NCBI GenBank assembly: GCA_902594655.1
Contig: CACJMW010000009.1
Coordinates: 1-34,085 of the forward strand
Source: an uncultured Pelagibacteraceae bacterium
Lineage (GTDB): Bacteria > Pseudomonadota > Alphaproteobacteria > Pelagibacterales > Pelagibacteraceae
Direction of reading: 5' to 3'
Length of the DNA: 34,085 nucleotides
Each line of letters begins with the position of its first letter. Position 1 is the first letter of the stretch. Position numbers and translations under genes: made by a program. Of this stretch, positions 1 through 7,887 are shown one piece after another. The notes beneath the pieces are model-generated. The model did not search any database. It saw only the letters and a program-made list of their open reading frames with translations, and had not been told where the DNA came from.

Positions 1-262
1 CCTCTACATCAAATTTAGGTCTATCAAATCTATAAGATACATATTCCAAAGTTGCTTTATCATTTATATCTTCAATTGGAAAAATACCTTTAAATACTCT
101 ATCAAAACCTTTAACTAAATGTGATTCAATCTCAGAATTAAATTCAGTTAACTGTTTATAAGAGTTTTTTTGGACTTCAATAAGATTAGGAATAGATAAG
201 CTCTCTTTGAGCTTACCAAAATTTTTTCTAATATTTTTTTTACCTGTAAAAGATAAATCCAT
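1..262 (-). CDS. rpoB: RNA polymerase beta subunit, N-terminal fragment
   Basis: This is the first 87 codons of the RNA polymerase beta subunit; the rest lies beyond the left edge. The reading frame opens with ATG at 262-260 (MDLSFTGKKNIRKNFGKLKE) and stays open to base 1. The segment ending in the pattern Y-x-F-x-x-P-K-F is typical of the beta N-terminus. Its place directly after rplL, in the order rplKAJL-rpoB, supports the call. It is 42 bp downstream of rplL. I see no hairpin attenuator in that gap and no strong Shine-Dalgarno sequence, so it probably depends on read-through from the ribosomal protein genes. Confidence 0.93.
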   Translation of the reverse strand, partial: MDLSFTGKKNIRKNFGKLKESLSIPNLIEVQKNSYKQLTEFNSEIESHLVKGFDRVFKGIFPIEDINDKATLEYVSYRFDRPKFDVE

Positions 263-304
263 TAATTTTTTGAGTTATTAACCTAATAAAATTATTTAAG
301 TTAA

Positions 305-673
305 TTACTTGAGTTCTACTTTTGCGCCTGCAGCTTCTAATTTTTGCTTAATTTCTTCTGCTTCTTTTTTATTTACACCAGCTTTTACTTCTTTAGGTGC
401 TCCTTCGACTAAATCTTTAGCTTCTTTTAAACCTAAAGATGTAACCGCTCTAACTTCTTTAATTACATTAATTTTTTTATCTCCTGCTGAAGCTAAGACG
501 ACAGTAAATTCATCTTTTTCTTCGGCTGGTGCAGCGCCACCTGCTGCTGCTGGTGCAGCAACTGCAGCTGCAGCTGTTACTCCCCATTTCTCTTCTAATT
601 GTTTAGAAAGTTCAGCAGCCTCTACAACTGTTAAACTCGATAATTCATCTATGATTTTGTTTAAGTCGGCCAT
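305..673 (-). CDS. rplL: 50S ribosomal protein L7/L12
   Basis: This is the stalk protein of the large ribosomal subunit, which recruits translation GTPases such as EF-Tu. The 122 residues show the standard layout: an N-terminal dimerisation helix region (about 1-32), an alanine/proline/glycine-rich flexible hinge (about 33-52), and the C-terminal globular domain (about 55-122) with the conserved V-K-x-x-T-x-L-G-L-K-E-A-K-type core, here read as [17 protein letters not shown]. Length matches the family (about 120-125). It lies 17 bp after rplJ and before rpoB, in the usual order. Confidence 0.97.
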   Translation of the reverse strand: MADLNKIIDELSSLTVVEAAELSKQLEEKWGVTAAAAVAAPAAAGGAAPAEEKDEFTVVLASAGDKKINVIKEVRAVTSLGLKEAKDLVEGAPKEVKAGVNKKEAEEIKQKLEAAGAKVELK

Positions 674-690
674 AATTTTTGTGTCCCTGG

Positions 691-1197
691 TTATTTTTTT
701 GATTTTTCGCTGGCCAAAATAGCGATTTTTGTCGCCGGCGCAAGTAAAATCGTAGCTATTTTTTGAGCTGGAGACCTTAAAATACCTACAATTTTAGCCC
801 TTGCTTCATCTAATGTAGGTAAGGTTGCAACATTTTGTACTGCAGCAACATCAAGAATCTCATCACCCATTATTCCACCTAAAATTTTTAGATTAGAATT
901 TTCTTTTGAAAATTTAGTTAGAATTTTTGCTGATGTTATTGCGTCATCAGATAAAGCTACAGCTGTAGGCCCTGCAAAAAGTTTACTCAGTTCTTTAGCT
1001 CTAGTTTTTTCAAGTGCGATTTTTGTTATTCTGTTTTTTGTAATTTTAAACAAAATACCATGTTCTCTCATTTGCTTTCTTAAGAAATCAAGTTGAGGCA
1101 TATTAAGACCTTGATAATGGGTAACAATCACTGCTTGAGATTTTTCAATATCAGTTGTCATTTTTTCAATATAATTTTTTTTTTGGTCTTTATTCAT
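691..1197 (-). CDS. rplJ: 50S ribosomal protein L10
   Basis: L10 (P0) anchors L7/L12 dimers to the ribosome. I place the start at ATG 1197-1195, giving 168 aa that begin [14 protein letters not shown] frame open to 1215 would need a TTG start inside rplA and is less likely. The N-terminal half carries the L10 pattern of helix, then a '[12 protein letters not shown]'-like strand, then a basic K-N-R-I segment. The C-terminal helix that binds L12 is the region after about residue 135. Its start is one base away from the rplA stop (1201-1199), so there is no room for a separate L10 autoregulatory leader. Confidence 0.95.
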   Translation of the reverse strand: MNKDQKKNYIEKMTTDIEKSQAVIVTHYQGLNMPQLDFLRKQMREHGILFKITKNRITKIALEKTRAKELSKLFAGPTAVALSDDAITSAKILTKFSKENSNLKILGGIMGDEILDVAAVQNVATLPTLDEARAKIVGILRSPAQKIATILLAPATKIAILASEKSKK

Positions 1198-1198
1198 A

Positions 1199-1888
1199 TT
1201 AAAAATGTTTATCAAGTTTCAATTTATAAGATATACCCATTGTTGATGTTATATAAATACTTTTAATCATTTCTCCTTTAAATGAATTATTACTTTTTTC
1301 TTTTTCAAGAGTTTCGATTATAGCTTTAAAATTTGAAAGAATTTTATCATCGTTGAAAGATTTTTTTCCTAGACTCAGACCTATATTTCCATCTTTGTCA
1401 TTTTTAATTTCAACTTGACCAGCCTTAGCACTTTTAATAGCATCTTCAATGTTGTCTGTTACCGTTCCTAATTTTGGATTTGGCATCAATCCTTTTGGAC
1501 CTAAAATTTTACCAAGTTTTGATAAACCAATCATCATTTTTGGTGTACAAATTAATTTTTCAAAATTAAGTTCACCTGCTTTAATTTTTTCTATTAAATC
1601 ATCTGAACCTACTAAATCTGCGCCAGCTTTTTTTGCTTGTTCTTTTTTAGATTCATCACATAATACCGCAACTTTAATATTTTTTCCTGTTCCAGATGGC
1701 ATATTTACTACAGTCCTAATATTTACTTCACCTTTTTTTTGCTTGTTATTTATTTGTAAACTTAAATCAATAGACTCATCAAATTTAGTTGTGCAATTTT
1801 TCTTGATTTCTGGCAACAAGTCATTAATAGATTTTGAAGCCATATCTTTTTCAATTTTAGTTAATTTCTTAAATCTTTTTGATTTCAT
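1199..1888 (-). CDS. rplA: 50S ribosomal protein L1
   Basis: L1 builds the mobile L1 stalk near the E site and in many bacteria represses its own operon. The 229-residue length fits (E. coli 234). The diagnostic segment 'GKILGPKGLMPNPKLGTV' lies at about residues 125-145, and a basic N-terminus starts [15 protein letters not shown]. The ATG shares one base with the rplK stop codon (TAATG at 1886-1890), so the two are translationally coupled. No L1-binding leader can be placed before rplK, because rplK itself overlaps nusG. Confidence 0.96.
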   Translation of the reverse strand: MKSKRFKKLTKIEKDMASKSINDLLPEIKKNCTTKFDESIDLSLQINNKQKKGEVNIRTVVNMPSGTGKNIKVAVLCDESKKEQAKKAGADLVGSDDLIEKIKAGELNFEKLICTPKMMIGLSKLGKILGPKGLMPNPKLGTVTDNIEDAIKSAKAGQVEIKNDKDGNIGLSLGKKSFNDDKILSNFKAIIETLEKEKSNNSFKGEMIKSIYITSTMGISYKLKLDKHF

Positions 1889-2316
1889 TACTCTTTAACC
1901 TCAATCCCCATTGATCTCGCTGATCCTGCTATAATTTTTGCAGCTTGTTCGACATCATGAGCATTTAAATCCGCCATTTTTTCTTTTGCTATTTCCTCTA
2001 ATTGTTTTTTAGTAATAGACTTTACTATATTTCTTCCTGGTTCTGACGATCCACTTTTAAGTTTTAACTTTTCTTTAATATAAAAGGTTGCTGGGGGAGT
2101 TTTTATAATAAAATCAAACTTTTTATCCTTATAGACCGTAATTATAACTGGTACTGGCTTACCCATAAGACCTTTTGTTTTTTCATTAAAAGCTTTACAG
2201 AAGTCCATTATATTTATTCCTCTCTGACCTAGAGCTGGACCAACTGGTGGAGCAGGATTGGCTTGGCCACCTTTAATTTGTAACTTTACAAAACCTGTAA
2301 TTTCTTTTTTTGCCAT
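1888..2316 (-). CDS. rplK: 50S ribosomal protein L11
   Basis: L11 binds the GTPase-associated centre of 23S rRNA and is needed for RelA-type sensing where present. The 142-residue protein shows the family signature near the N-terminus, '[20 protein letters not shown]' (about residues 16-35), and the C-terminal rRNA-binding domain ending '[12 protein letters not shown]'. Length equals the usual 141-143. Start and stop both overlap neighbours by one base (TAATG with nusG upstream and rplA downstream), which indicates one polycistronic message. Confidence 0.97.
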   Translation of the reverse strand: MAKKEITGFVKLQIKGGQANPAPPVGPALGQRGINIMDFCKAFNEKTKGLMGKPVPVIITVYKDKKFDFIIKTPPATFYIKEKLKLKSGSSEPGRNIVKSITKKQLEEIAKEKMADLNAHDVEQAAKIIAGSARSMGIEVKE

Positions 2317-2846
2317 TAGCTTGCCTTTTCTACTTGGTTAAATTCTAGTTCAACTGGAGTGGGTCTTCCAAAGATTGACACAGAAACTTTCAGTTTAGAT
2401 TTATCCTCATCTATTTCTTCAACCAAACCGCTGAATGATGCGAATGGCCCATCTATAACCTGAACTTTTTCACCAATTGCGTAATCTATACCAGATTTTG
2501 GTTGAACTACACCATCTTTTATTTCACCTAAAATCTTTTCAATTTCTTTGTTTGACACTGGAACCGGTGTACCCTTTGACCCTAAAAATCCACTTACTTT
2601 TTTTAAACCTTTGATCATATGATAGATATCTTCAGTCATTTCACACTTGATTAATACATATCCTGGGAAAAATTTTTTCTTTCTTTGTACTCTTTTTCCT
2701 CTTCTAACCTCTGTAACATCATGAGTTGGTACAATTATTTCATCAATTTTATCCGAAACTTTTGATTTTTCTGCCTCGTCTTTAATTTGCTGAGCTACTT
2801 TATTCTCAAAACTTGAATGGGATTGAACTATAAACCAATTAGACAT
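2316..2846 (-). CDS. nusG: Transcription termination/antitermination factor NusG
   Basis: NusG binds the RNA polymerase clamp, aids processivity and links polymerase to Rho or to the ribosome. The 176 residues match the family length (about 175-181). The NGN domain occupies about 1-115 (W-F-I-V-Q near the N-terminus, then FFPGYVLIK around 62-70). The KOW domain is C-terminal, with '[22 protein letters not shown]' at about 126-147. The ATG overlaps the secE stop by one base (2844-2848). The secE-nusG pair is nearly universal in bacteria. Confidence 0.96.
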   Translation of the reverse strand: MSNWFIVQSHSSFENKVAQQIKDEAEKSKVSDKIDEIIVPTHDVTEVRRGKRVQRKKKFFPGYVLIKCEMTEDIYHMIKGLKKVSGFLGSKGTPVPVSNKEIEKILGEIKDGVVQPKSGIDYAIGEKVQVIDGPFASFSGLVEEIDEDKSKLKVSVSIFGRPTPVELEFNQVEKAS

Positions 2847-3037
2847 TAAAAACTTACCTTAAGAATTATCTCCAAAAAAAATTTTAAAATTTGATCTAAA
2901 AGAAGAAAAAAAATTGATGCAATTATAGCCATTGCAGCCACCATTAAGGAACCTTGGATGGTTTCTTTTGATGTTGGCCAAGAAACTTTGAATGCTTCAT
3001 TCTTAACCTCTTGAAAAAATTTTAATGGGTTCTTCAT
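2846..3037 (-). CDS. secE: Preprotein translocase subunit SecE
   Basis: This is the small membrane subunit of the SecYEG channel. I choose ATG 3037-3035 (MKNPLKFFQEVKNEAFKVSW), giving 63 aa. An AAGGAA ribosome binding site lies just upstream (about 3041-3046). A longer open frame to 3085 would run into tRNA-Trp and is rejected. Visible features are the conserved amphipathic 'E-x-x-K-V-S-W-P-T' motif (residues 10-20) and a single hydrophobic membrane segment (about 30-58). This is the minimal single-TM type usual outside gammaproteobacteria. It starts 18 bp after the tRNA-Trp 3' end. Confidence 0.93.
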   Translation of the reverse strand: MKNPLKFFQEVKNEAFKVSWPTSKETIQGSLMVAAMAIIASIFFLLLDQILKFFLEIILKVSF

Positions 3038-3055
3038 ATATTCCTTATAATTAAA

Positions 3056-3131
3056 TGGCAGGAGCGGAGGGAATCGAACCCCCAACCTCTGGTTTTGGAG
3101 ACCAGCGCTCTACCAATTGAGCTACACTCCT
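3056..3131 (-). tRNA. trnW: tRNA-Trp (CCA)
   Basis: A 76-nt cloverleaf read on the minus strand. The acceptor strands AGGAGUG and CGCUCCU pair, with G as discriminator and an encoded 3' CCA. The anticodon arm CUGGU/ACCAG has loop CUCCAAA, so the anticodon is CCA (Trp). The GGTTCGATTCC-type T-loop is present. It sits between tuf and secE, a common position in alphaproteobacteria, and its excision would separate the tuf and secE-nusG messages. Confidence 0.97.
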
Positions 3132-3139
3132 ATGGAGTT

Positions 3140-4330
3140 TTACTCTATAATCTTAGTTACTACTCCAGCACCTACTGTTCTTCCACCTTCTCTGATAGCA
3201 AAATTTAATTTTTCACTCATCGCAATCGGAGTAATTAGTTTTACAGTAAATTTGGCATCATCTCCTGGCATTACCATCTCGGTACCCGCAGGTAATTCTA
3301 CTTCACCTGTAACATCTGTAGTTCTAAAATAAAATTGAGGTCTGTATTTAGTAAAGAATGGAGTATGTCTTCCACCTTCCTCTTTTTTTAGAACATATGC
3401 TTGAGCTTCAAATTTAGTATGTGGGGTTACAGATCCTGGTTTACAAAGAACTTGACCTCTTTCAACGTCAGTTCTCTCAACACCTCTTAATAAAGCACCA
3501 ATATTATCTCCTGCCTCACCAGTGTCTAAAATTTTTCTAAACATTTCAACACCTGTGCAAACAGATTTTTTGGTTTCTCTAATACCAACTATTTCAATCT
3601 CTTCACCAGTTTTAACAACACCTTGTTCTACTCTTCCAGTAACAACTGTACCTCTTCCAGAAATAGAAAATACATCTTCTACTGGCATTAAAAATGGTTT
3701 GTCTTTTGGTCTATCTGGTTGCGGAATAAAATCGTCGACTGCTTTCATTAATTCCATAATTGCATTTTTACCAATAGCTTCATCTTTACCTTCGACTGCT
3801 GCTAAAGCTGAACCTTTAATTATTGGAGTTTTATCTCCAGGAAATTTATATGATGTAAGAAGTTCTTTTATTTCCTCTTCAACTAAATCTATCATTTCCT
3901 TATCATCAACTTGATCTACTTTATTTAAAAAAACTACAATTGCTGGTACACCAACTTGTCTTGCTAAAAGTATATGTTCTTTAGTTTGTGGCATTGGTCC
4001 ATCAGCAGCATTAACTACCAATATTGCTCCATCCATTTGAGCTGCTCCAGTAATCATGTTTTTAACATAGTCAGCGTGACCAGGACAGTCTACGTGAGCA
4101 TAATGTCTTTTTTCAGTCTCATACTCAACGTGAGCTGTGGAAATAGTAATACCTCTCTCTTTTTCCTCTGGCGCTTTATCAATTTGATCATATGCAGTAA
4201 ACTGCGCTCCTCCAGTTTCTGACAACACTTTAGTAATTGCAGCAGTAAGAGTTGTTTTACCGTGATCGACGTGTCCAATCGTTCCAATATTGCAATGTGG
4301 CTTCGATCTATTAAACTTTTCTTTAGACAT
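3140..4330 (-). CDS. tuf: Elongation factor Tu
   Basis: EF-Tu is the GTPase that delivers aminoacyl-tRNA to the ribosome. The 396-residue length fits the family. Nucleotide-binding motifs are GHVDHGKT (19-26), the switch region with RGITI, DCPGH (about 81-85) and NKVD (about 136-139). Domains II and III follow with '[13 protein letters not shown]' and '[24 protein letters not shown]'. The C-terminus ends [22 protein letters not shown] ribosome binding site precedes the ATG, and the gene begins 39 bp after tRNA-Gly. It is probably transcribed from upstream of tRNA-Tyr. Confidence 0.98.
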   Translation of the reverse strand: MSKEKFNRSKPHCNIGTIGHVDHGKTTLTAAITKVLSETGGAQFTAYDQIDKAPEEKERGITISTAHVEYETEKRHYAHVDCPGHADYVKNMITGAAQMDGAILVVNAADGPMPQTKEHILLARQVGVPAIVVFLNKVDQVDDKEMIDLVEEEIKELLTSYKFPGDKTPIIKGSALAAVEGKDEAIGKNAIMELMKAVDDFIPQPDRPKDKPFLMPVEDVFSISGRGTVVTGRVEQGVVKTGEEIEIVGIRETKKSVCTGVEMFRKILDTGEAGDNIGALLRGVERTDVERGQVLCKPGSVTPHTKFEAQAYVLKKEEGGRHTPFFTKYRPQFYFRTTDVTGEVELPAGTEMVMPGDDAKFTVKLITPIAMSEKLNFAIREGGRTVGAGVVTKIIE

Positions 4331-4369
4331 TATATTTTTTACCTCACTTATAATTTTTATTTATACATT

Positions 4370-4443
4370 TGGAGCGGGTGATGGGAATCGAACCCACGCA
4401 ACCAGCTTGGAAGGCTAGTGTTCTACCACTGAACTACACCCGC
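4370..4443 (-). tRNA. trnG: tRNA-Gly (UCC)
   Basis: A 74-nt cloverleaf on the minus strand with acceptor GCGGGUG/CACCCGC, discriminator U and encoded CCA. The anticodon stem CUAGC/GCUGG encloses CUUCCAA, so the anticodon is UCC (Gly). It lies between tRNA-Tyr and tuf. The Tyr-Gly-tuf order parallels the E. coli tyrU-glyT-thrT-tufB cluster. Confidence 0.97.
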
Positions 4444-4480
4444 ATAACCAAGTGCTCACTCCTGTTTAAACTATATTAAA

Positions 4481-4566
<86 letters not shown>

Positions 4567-4619
4567 AAATATTACTGGAAGAGTGTCCCCATGTTTAATA
4601 AAGCCTAAACAACAGGCGG

Positions 4620-4647
4620 TTTATATATTTTTATCTTATAATTGCAA
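4620..4647 (-). promoter_or_regulatory. Candidate promoter for tRNA-Tyr/tRNA-Gly/tuf unit
   Basis: Read on the minus strand, a -35-like TTGCAA (4647-4642) and a -10-like TATAAA (4625-4620) are 16 bp apart. The next bases are CCGCCT (4619-4614), a GC-rich block in otherwise AT-rich DNA. A GC-rich discriminator next to the -10 is a known feature of stable-RNA promoters under stringent (ppGpp) control. The predicted start would be near 4613, about 47 nt before tRNA-Tyr. Position and match are seen; function is inferred. Confidence 0.45.
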
Positions 4648-4698
4648 TATTAGAATTTATGGTAAAATCTTATAAAAAACGTGTAAAATAAGGTAAAA

Positions 4699-5436
4699 AT
4701 GAACAAATCATCATATTTTATTGTTGGAAAACATCCTGTCATAGAGGCACTTAAAAATAAACAAAGAAAAGTTTTAAAAATTTTTTTAACAGAAGAAAGC
4801 AAAAAAACAATTCATAGAGAAAGTCCTAATAATAATCTGCTAAAGGATCTGAAAGTTTTTTACAAAACAAAAAAAGAGCTAGATAATTATTGCAGAAACG
4901 AGAATATTCTCCATCAAGGATTTGTTGCTGAGATTGAAAAACTTGAAAATGTTGATTTAAAAGAGTTCGTTAAAAATAAAGAAAGAATAAACTTTGTTTG
5001 TCTCGCGGGAGCAACTGATCCTAGAAATATAGGTTCGATTATAAGAAGTGCTAGCGCTTTTGACATTGATGGACTAATTGTTCGAGAAAGAGACTTCCCT
5101 GAAAAAAGCAAACTAATGTATAAAGCCGCTAGCGGGGGGATGGAACACTTAAATATATTTATAGTTTCAAATATAAATTCGACATTAAAATCATTAAGAG
5201 AAAAGAATTTTTGGATTTATGGTTTTGATGGGTCGGGGAGTAAAATTCTAAATGATATTAAATGGGAAGGTAAAAATATATTAGTATTTGGATCAGAGGG
5301 ATACGGAATGAAAAAACATACAGAAAAGTATCTTGACTTCACCATTAAAATTAACATTAATAAAAAAATAGAAAGCTTAAATCTGTCAAACAGCGCATCT
5401 ATAGTATTTCATCATATAAATTCTAACAAAAAATAA
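4699..5436 (+). CDS. rlmB: TrmH/SpoU-family 23S rRNA 2'-O-methyltransferase (RlmB-like)
   Basis: This is a SPOUT-fold methyltransferase, most likely methylating the ribose of G2251 in 23S rRNA with SAM. An N-terminal substrate-binding domain is visible (about 1-80, starting near 'YFIVGKHPVIEALKN'). The three SpoU motifs follow in order: motif 1 'ATDPRNIGSIIRSASAF' (105-121), motif 2 'ILVFGSEGYGMKKHTEKYLD' (194-213), and motif 3 'IESLNLSNSASIVFHH' (224-239). The 245-residue length is normal. RlmB next to the tRNA-Tyr/Gly/tuf cluster is common in alphaproteobacteria. TrmH (tRNA Gm18) is the alternative, but the N-terminal domain favours RlmB. Confidence 0.87.
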   Translation: MNKSSYFIVGKHPVIEALKNKQRKVLKIFLTEESKKTIHRESPNNNLLKDLKVFYKTKKELDNYCRNENILHQGFVAEIEKLENVDLKEFVKNKERINFVCLAGATDPRNIGSIIRSASAFDIDGLIVRERDFPEKSKLMYKAASGGMEHLNIFIVSNINSTLKSLREKNFWIYGFDGSGSKILNDIKWEGKNILVFGSEGYGMKKHTEKYLDFTIKININKKIESLNLSNSASIVFHHINSNKK

Positions 5437-5437
5437 C

Positions 5438-5465
5438 TTGATCTTATTTAAATTCAGATTAAAAA
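5438..5465 (+). promoter_or_regulatory. Candidate promoter for tRNA-Thr
   Basis: TTGATC (5438-5443) and TAAAAA (5460-5465) are separated by 16 bp in the short gap after rlmB. A start about 7 nt further on would fall 3 nt before the mature 5' end of tRNA-Thr. The spacing fits, but the -10 match is weak in AT-rich DNA, so read-through from rlmB is equally possible. Confidence 0.3.
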
Positions 5466-5474
5466 ACACTTCAA

Positions 5475-5550
5475 GCCCCTATAGCTCAGCTGGTAGAGCA
5501 ACTGATTTGTAATCAGTAGGTCCGCGGTTCGAGTCCGTGTGGGGGCACCA
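5475..5550 (+). tRNA. trnT: tRNA-Thr (UGU)
   Basis: A 76-nt cloverleaf on the plus strand with acceptor GCCCCUA/UGGGGGC, discriminator A and encoded CCA. The anticodon stem CUGAU/AUCAG has loop UUUGUAA, so the anticodon is UGU (Thr). Its 3' end is one base from the stop codon of the convergent nadK gene, leaving no room for a terminator outside coding sequence. Confidence 0.97.
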
Positions 5551-5551
5551 C

Positions 5552-6328
5552 TCAGGATTTACCAAATTCTTTTCTTAATTGTTCAATTTTTATTTTTTTT
5601 TCTATAGATTTATTTTTATTATATAGAAGGTTAAAAGTTATATTTTTGTTTTCACTAATTCTTATATCCACTGCATTACGAACCTCAACATTGTCAGCTA
5701 CAGAACTTATAGGTCTTTTTTTTGGATTTAAATTTTTAATTAATATTTTTGATTTATTGCTTACAATTTTACCTTTCCATCTTCTTGGTCTGAAAGGACT
5801 AACAGGAGATATTGCAAGCTTATTAGAATTTAAATTAAGAATTGGTCCATGAACTGATAAATTATATGCGGTACTTCCAGCAGGCGTACAAACAAGCAAT
5901 CCATCTCCTCTAAGTTTTTTTATTATATGTTTAGAACCGCTTCTAATTGAAATTGATGCCGCCTGTCTGCTTTGTCGTAAAATTGATATTTCATTTATAG
6001 CTATAGATTTTTTTACCTTATTAAATTTATTTTTAACAACCATTTGAAGTGGAGAGATTTTAATTGAGTCTGTTTTGGATAGATTTTTTAATATTTTTTT
6101 TTCATTAAACTTATTCATTAAAAAACCATAATCTCCAGAGTTAATTCCATAAAATGGTTTTTTGTATTTATAATACTTTTTTAATGTTTGCAGCATAAAG
6201 CCATCTCCACCAATAACTATTATCATTTTTCTATTTTTAAATTGTGAATTTTGAATTTTTTTTAGAACTTTTATTTTTATAGTTTCAGATTTTTTGTTTT
6301 TATCCGAAACTATAATTAAATTTTTCAT
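5552..6328 (-). CDS. nadK: NAD kinase
   Basis: NAD kinase phosphorylates NAD+ to NADP+, using ATP or polyphosphate. The 258 residues contain the family motifs: GGDG at 40-43 after a hydrophobic strand, the 'NEISILR' motif at 112-118, and 'GDGLLVCTPAGSTAYNLS' at 141-158, where GSTAYN binds the nucleotide. Length matches alphaproteobacterial NadK (about 250-260). The ATG (6328-6326) is only 5 nt from the 3' CCA of tRNA-Leu on the same strand, with just CTAAA between them. No Shine-Dalgarno sequence fits there, so translation after tRNA processing would be leaderless or nearly so. Confidence 0.93.
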   Translation of the reverse strand: MKNLIIVSDKNKKSETIKIKVLKKIQNSQFKNRKMIIVIGGDGFMLQTLKKYYKYKKPFYGINSGDYGFLMNKFNEKKILKNLSKTDSIKISPLQMVVKNKFNKVKKSIAINEISILRQSRQAASISIRSGSKHIIKKLRGDGLLVCTPAGSTAYNLSVHGPILNLNSNKLAISPVSPFRPRRWKGKIVSNKSKILIKNLNPKKRPISSVADNVEVRNAVDIRISENKNITFNLLYNKNKSIEKKIKIEQLRKEFGKS

Positions 6329-6333
6329 TTTAG

Positions 6334-6419
6334 TGGTGCCCTCGGCCAGACTCGAACTGGCACTCCCAAAAGGGCAAGGATTTTAAGTCCTTTGTGTCTA
6401 CCAATTTCACCACGAGGGC
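6334..6419 (-). tRNA. trnL: tRNA-Leu (UAA)
   Basis: An 86-nt class II tRNA on the minus strand with acceptor GCCCUCG/CGAGGGC, discriminator A and encoded CCA. The anticodon stem AAGGA/UCCUU holds loop CUUAAAA, anticodon UAA (Leu). The long variable arm is GC-rich (GCCCUUUUGGGAGU region). It is sandwiched between azlD and nadK on the same strand. Confidence 0.97.
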
Positions 6420-6481
6420 ATGAGTTATTTTCATGAGTATTTATTCTATCATTTTATTTATAACAAGAAATATTCTTCATA

Positions 6482-6796
6482 TTACAACAAAAAAATTATT
6501 ATCCAGAATGAAATTAATCCAGACAAAATAGTTATAATTAAATTTTTAGACAAAATACCAATCGAAAAAGCTATAAATATTGCAATTACTTTTGGATCAT
6601 TTATTTCGACGAGGCTTCCCTCTTGATTTAAAAAAACTGCTGGAAATATAATTGCTGGAAATACTGCTGATGGAACATAATTTAAAACTTGTTTAGTCAT
6701 ATGGTTCATTTTCTTTGGTTTAATAATTAAAATTGAACCAAGCCGCGTTAAATAATTAATTAATCCAGCAAATATTATTGAAAACCAAATACTCAT
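6482..6796 (-). CDS. azlD: AzlD-family branched-chain amino acid exporter small subunit
   Basis: This is a 104-residue hydrophobic protein with about three to four predicted membrane segments. It carries the family pattern of an N-terminal 'LTRLGSILI' helix and a 'YVPSAVFPAIIFPAVF' segment (about 41-56). AzlD proteins act with AzlC permeases in export of branched-chain amino acids in Bacillus and E. coli (YgaH/YgaZ). The ATG overlaps the azlC stop in an ATGA junction (6796-6793), so the pair is coupled. Substrate here is inferred from the family only. Confidence 0.82.
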   Translation of the reverse strand: MSIWFSIIFAGLINYLTRLGSILIIKPKKMNHMTKQVLNYVPSAVFPAIIFPAVFLNQEGSLVEINDPKVIAIFIAFSIGILSKNLIITILSGLISFWIIIFLL

Positions 6797-7479
6797 TTTT
6801 TTAATTTTATTAGAATTGCTGCACCAACTAATGCAATGATGCTTGATATAATTATATAAGACTTGAAAGGCGCATCAAAGAATATTAATGATGAAATTCC
6901 AGATAAAGTAATAACAACCAAGTGGTTTATATTTCTTAAAAAATTTACTAATAAAGCTAGAAAAGTTAATGGAATTGTGAATGTCAAACCAAGTTCATCC
7001 GGTACAATTGATCCTAGAACTATTCCTATAACTGTAGTTAATTGCCAAATAAACCACAATGTAAAACCAGATCCAACAAGATGATAATGTTTAAATATAT
7101 TATTGGCATTTTTTTTAAAATATTCGTTTGAAACTGCAAAAGCTTGATCGGTTAATAAATAAGATAAAACTATTTTCCAATATATTGATAATTGATTTAA
7201 ATGTTGGCTTACAACAGCTCCGTATAAAAGATGTCGTGTGCTAATAACGGATGAAGATGTAATTGCAACAAGAGAAGAGGCCCCAGCTGAAAGTAATTGC
7301 AACATTACTATTTGGCTAGCGCCACTAAATATTATAATAGATGTTGCATAGGTTAAATACGGACCAAAACCTAACTCAATGCCTATAGCACCAAATATTA
7401 TACCAAATGGAACAACCGGTATCATTAAGGGTAAAACATCTATTGCACCTTTTGAAAAAGTTTTTGATTTTGAGTACAT
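6793..7479 (-). CDS. azlC: AzlC-family branched-chain amino acid permease
   Basis: This is the large subunit of an AzlCD/YgaZH-type transporter in the cytoplasmic membrane. The 228 residues show the family start 'LPLMIPVVPFGIIFGAIGIE' (about 16-35), a 'GASQIVMLQLLSAGAS' helix (about 53-68) and the 'RHLLYGAVVS' motif (about 82-91). Several further hydrophobic helices run to the C-terminus. Length is typical (220-240). It lies directly after the gamma-glutamylcyclotransferase-like gene with no gap (stop at 7480, ATG at 7479) and overlaps azlD by 4 bp. Confidence 0.87.
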   Translation of the reverse strand: MYSKSKTFSKGAIDVLPLMIPVVPFGIIFGAIGIELGFGPYLTYATSIIIFSGASQIVMLQLLSAGASSLVAITSSSVISTRHLLYGAVVSQHLNQLSIYWKIVLSYLLTDQAFAVSNEYFKKNANNIFKHYHLVGSGFTLWFIWQLTTVIGIVLGSIVPDELGLTFTIPLTFLALLVNFLRNINHLVVITLSGISSLIFFDAPFKSYIIISSIIALVGAAILIKLKK

Positions 7480-7887
7480 TTACTTAATTGAATTTAAGGC
7501 TTTTATTAAATAAGATTTGTCTAAACCGCAGTCTTTATAACCTTGTTTTATAACATTTAGATATCTTTCAGTTGGATATCTAAATTCTGATTTGTTATTC
7601 ATAATATAAGTCATCACTTTTTTGCTATAATAATAAAAATATATTTTTGTATATAGAGTTGGAAAATCTTCATATAAATCTAATTTTTTTTCATCACTCT
7701 TAGAAATTTCAAATAACCCACCAGGAACTAATGAATTTTTTTTTTTCTCTATGTCTGCTGCTCTATATTTACTTCTAAAATTAAGTTTATAACCTTTCAA
7801 TTCAAATTTTTTTATAAAAACTGAATCTTTACATCTTCTTTTCATTTGAAAATGATTTAAATTACTTCCATAGGCAAAATAAAGCAT
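7480..7887 (-). CDS. Gamma-glutamylcyclotransferase-fold protein (AIG2/GGCT-like)
   Basis: This 135-residue protein begins with the GGCT-fold signature 'FAYGSN' (residues 4-9), the glycine-rich substrate loop of gamma-glutamylcyclotransferases. An acidic residue in 'LDLYEDFPTLYTK' (about 69-81) is in the right place for the catalytic glutamate. The family cleaves gamma-glutamyl peptides or amines to pyroglutamate, but many members have unknown substrates, so I give no gene symbol. The ATG overlaps the upstream CinA-like stop by one base. The link to the AzlCD transporter downstream is context only. Confidence 0.75.
   Translation of the reverse strand: MLYFAYGSNLNHFQMKRRCKDSVFIKKFELKGYKLNFRSKYRAADIEKKKNSLVPGGLFEISKSDEKKLDLYEDFPTLYTKIYFYYYSKKVMTYIMNNKSEFRYPTERYLNVIKQGYKDCGLDKSYLIKALNSIK

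Noticed and set aside
263-304. Attenuator between rplL and rpoB
   Set aside because: The 42-bp gap is AT-rich with no convincing stem; only short imperfect inverted matches were seen.
309-722. 137-codon open frame opposite rplL
   Set aside because: It is the complement of the alanine-rich rplL coding sequence and resembles no known protein; treated as a shadow.
691-1215. rplJ start at 1215
   Set aside because: It would be a TTG inside rplA; ATG at 1197 gives the normal L10 N-terminus.
2846-3085. Longer secE frame starting at 3085
   Set aside because: The extra 16 residues are encoded by tRNA-Trp; the ATG at 3037 has an AAGGAA site and matches the SecE N-terminus.
3522-3914. 130-codon open frame opposite tuf
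   Set aside because: Antisense to a highly conserved gene, low-complexity Ser/Ile/Thr content, no start signals.
4642-4668. Firm promoter call for rlmB on the plus strand
   Set aside because: The TTGCAA to TAAAAT spacing is 15 bp and the -10 is weak; mentioned only as a possibility in the findings.
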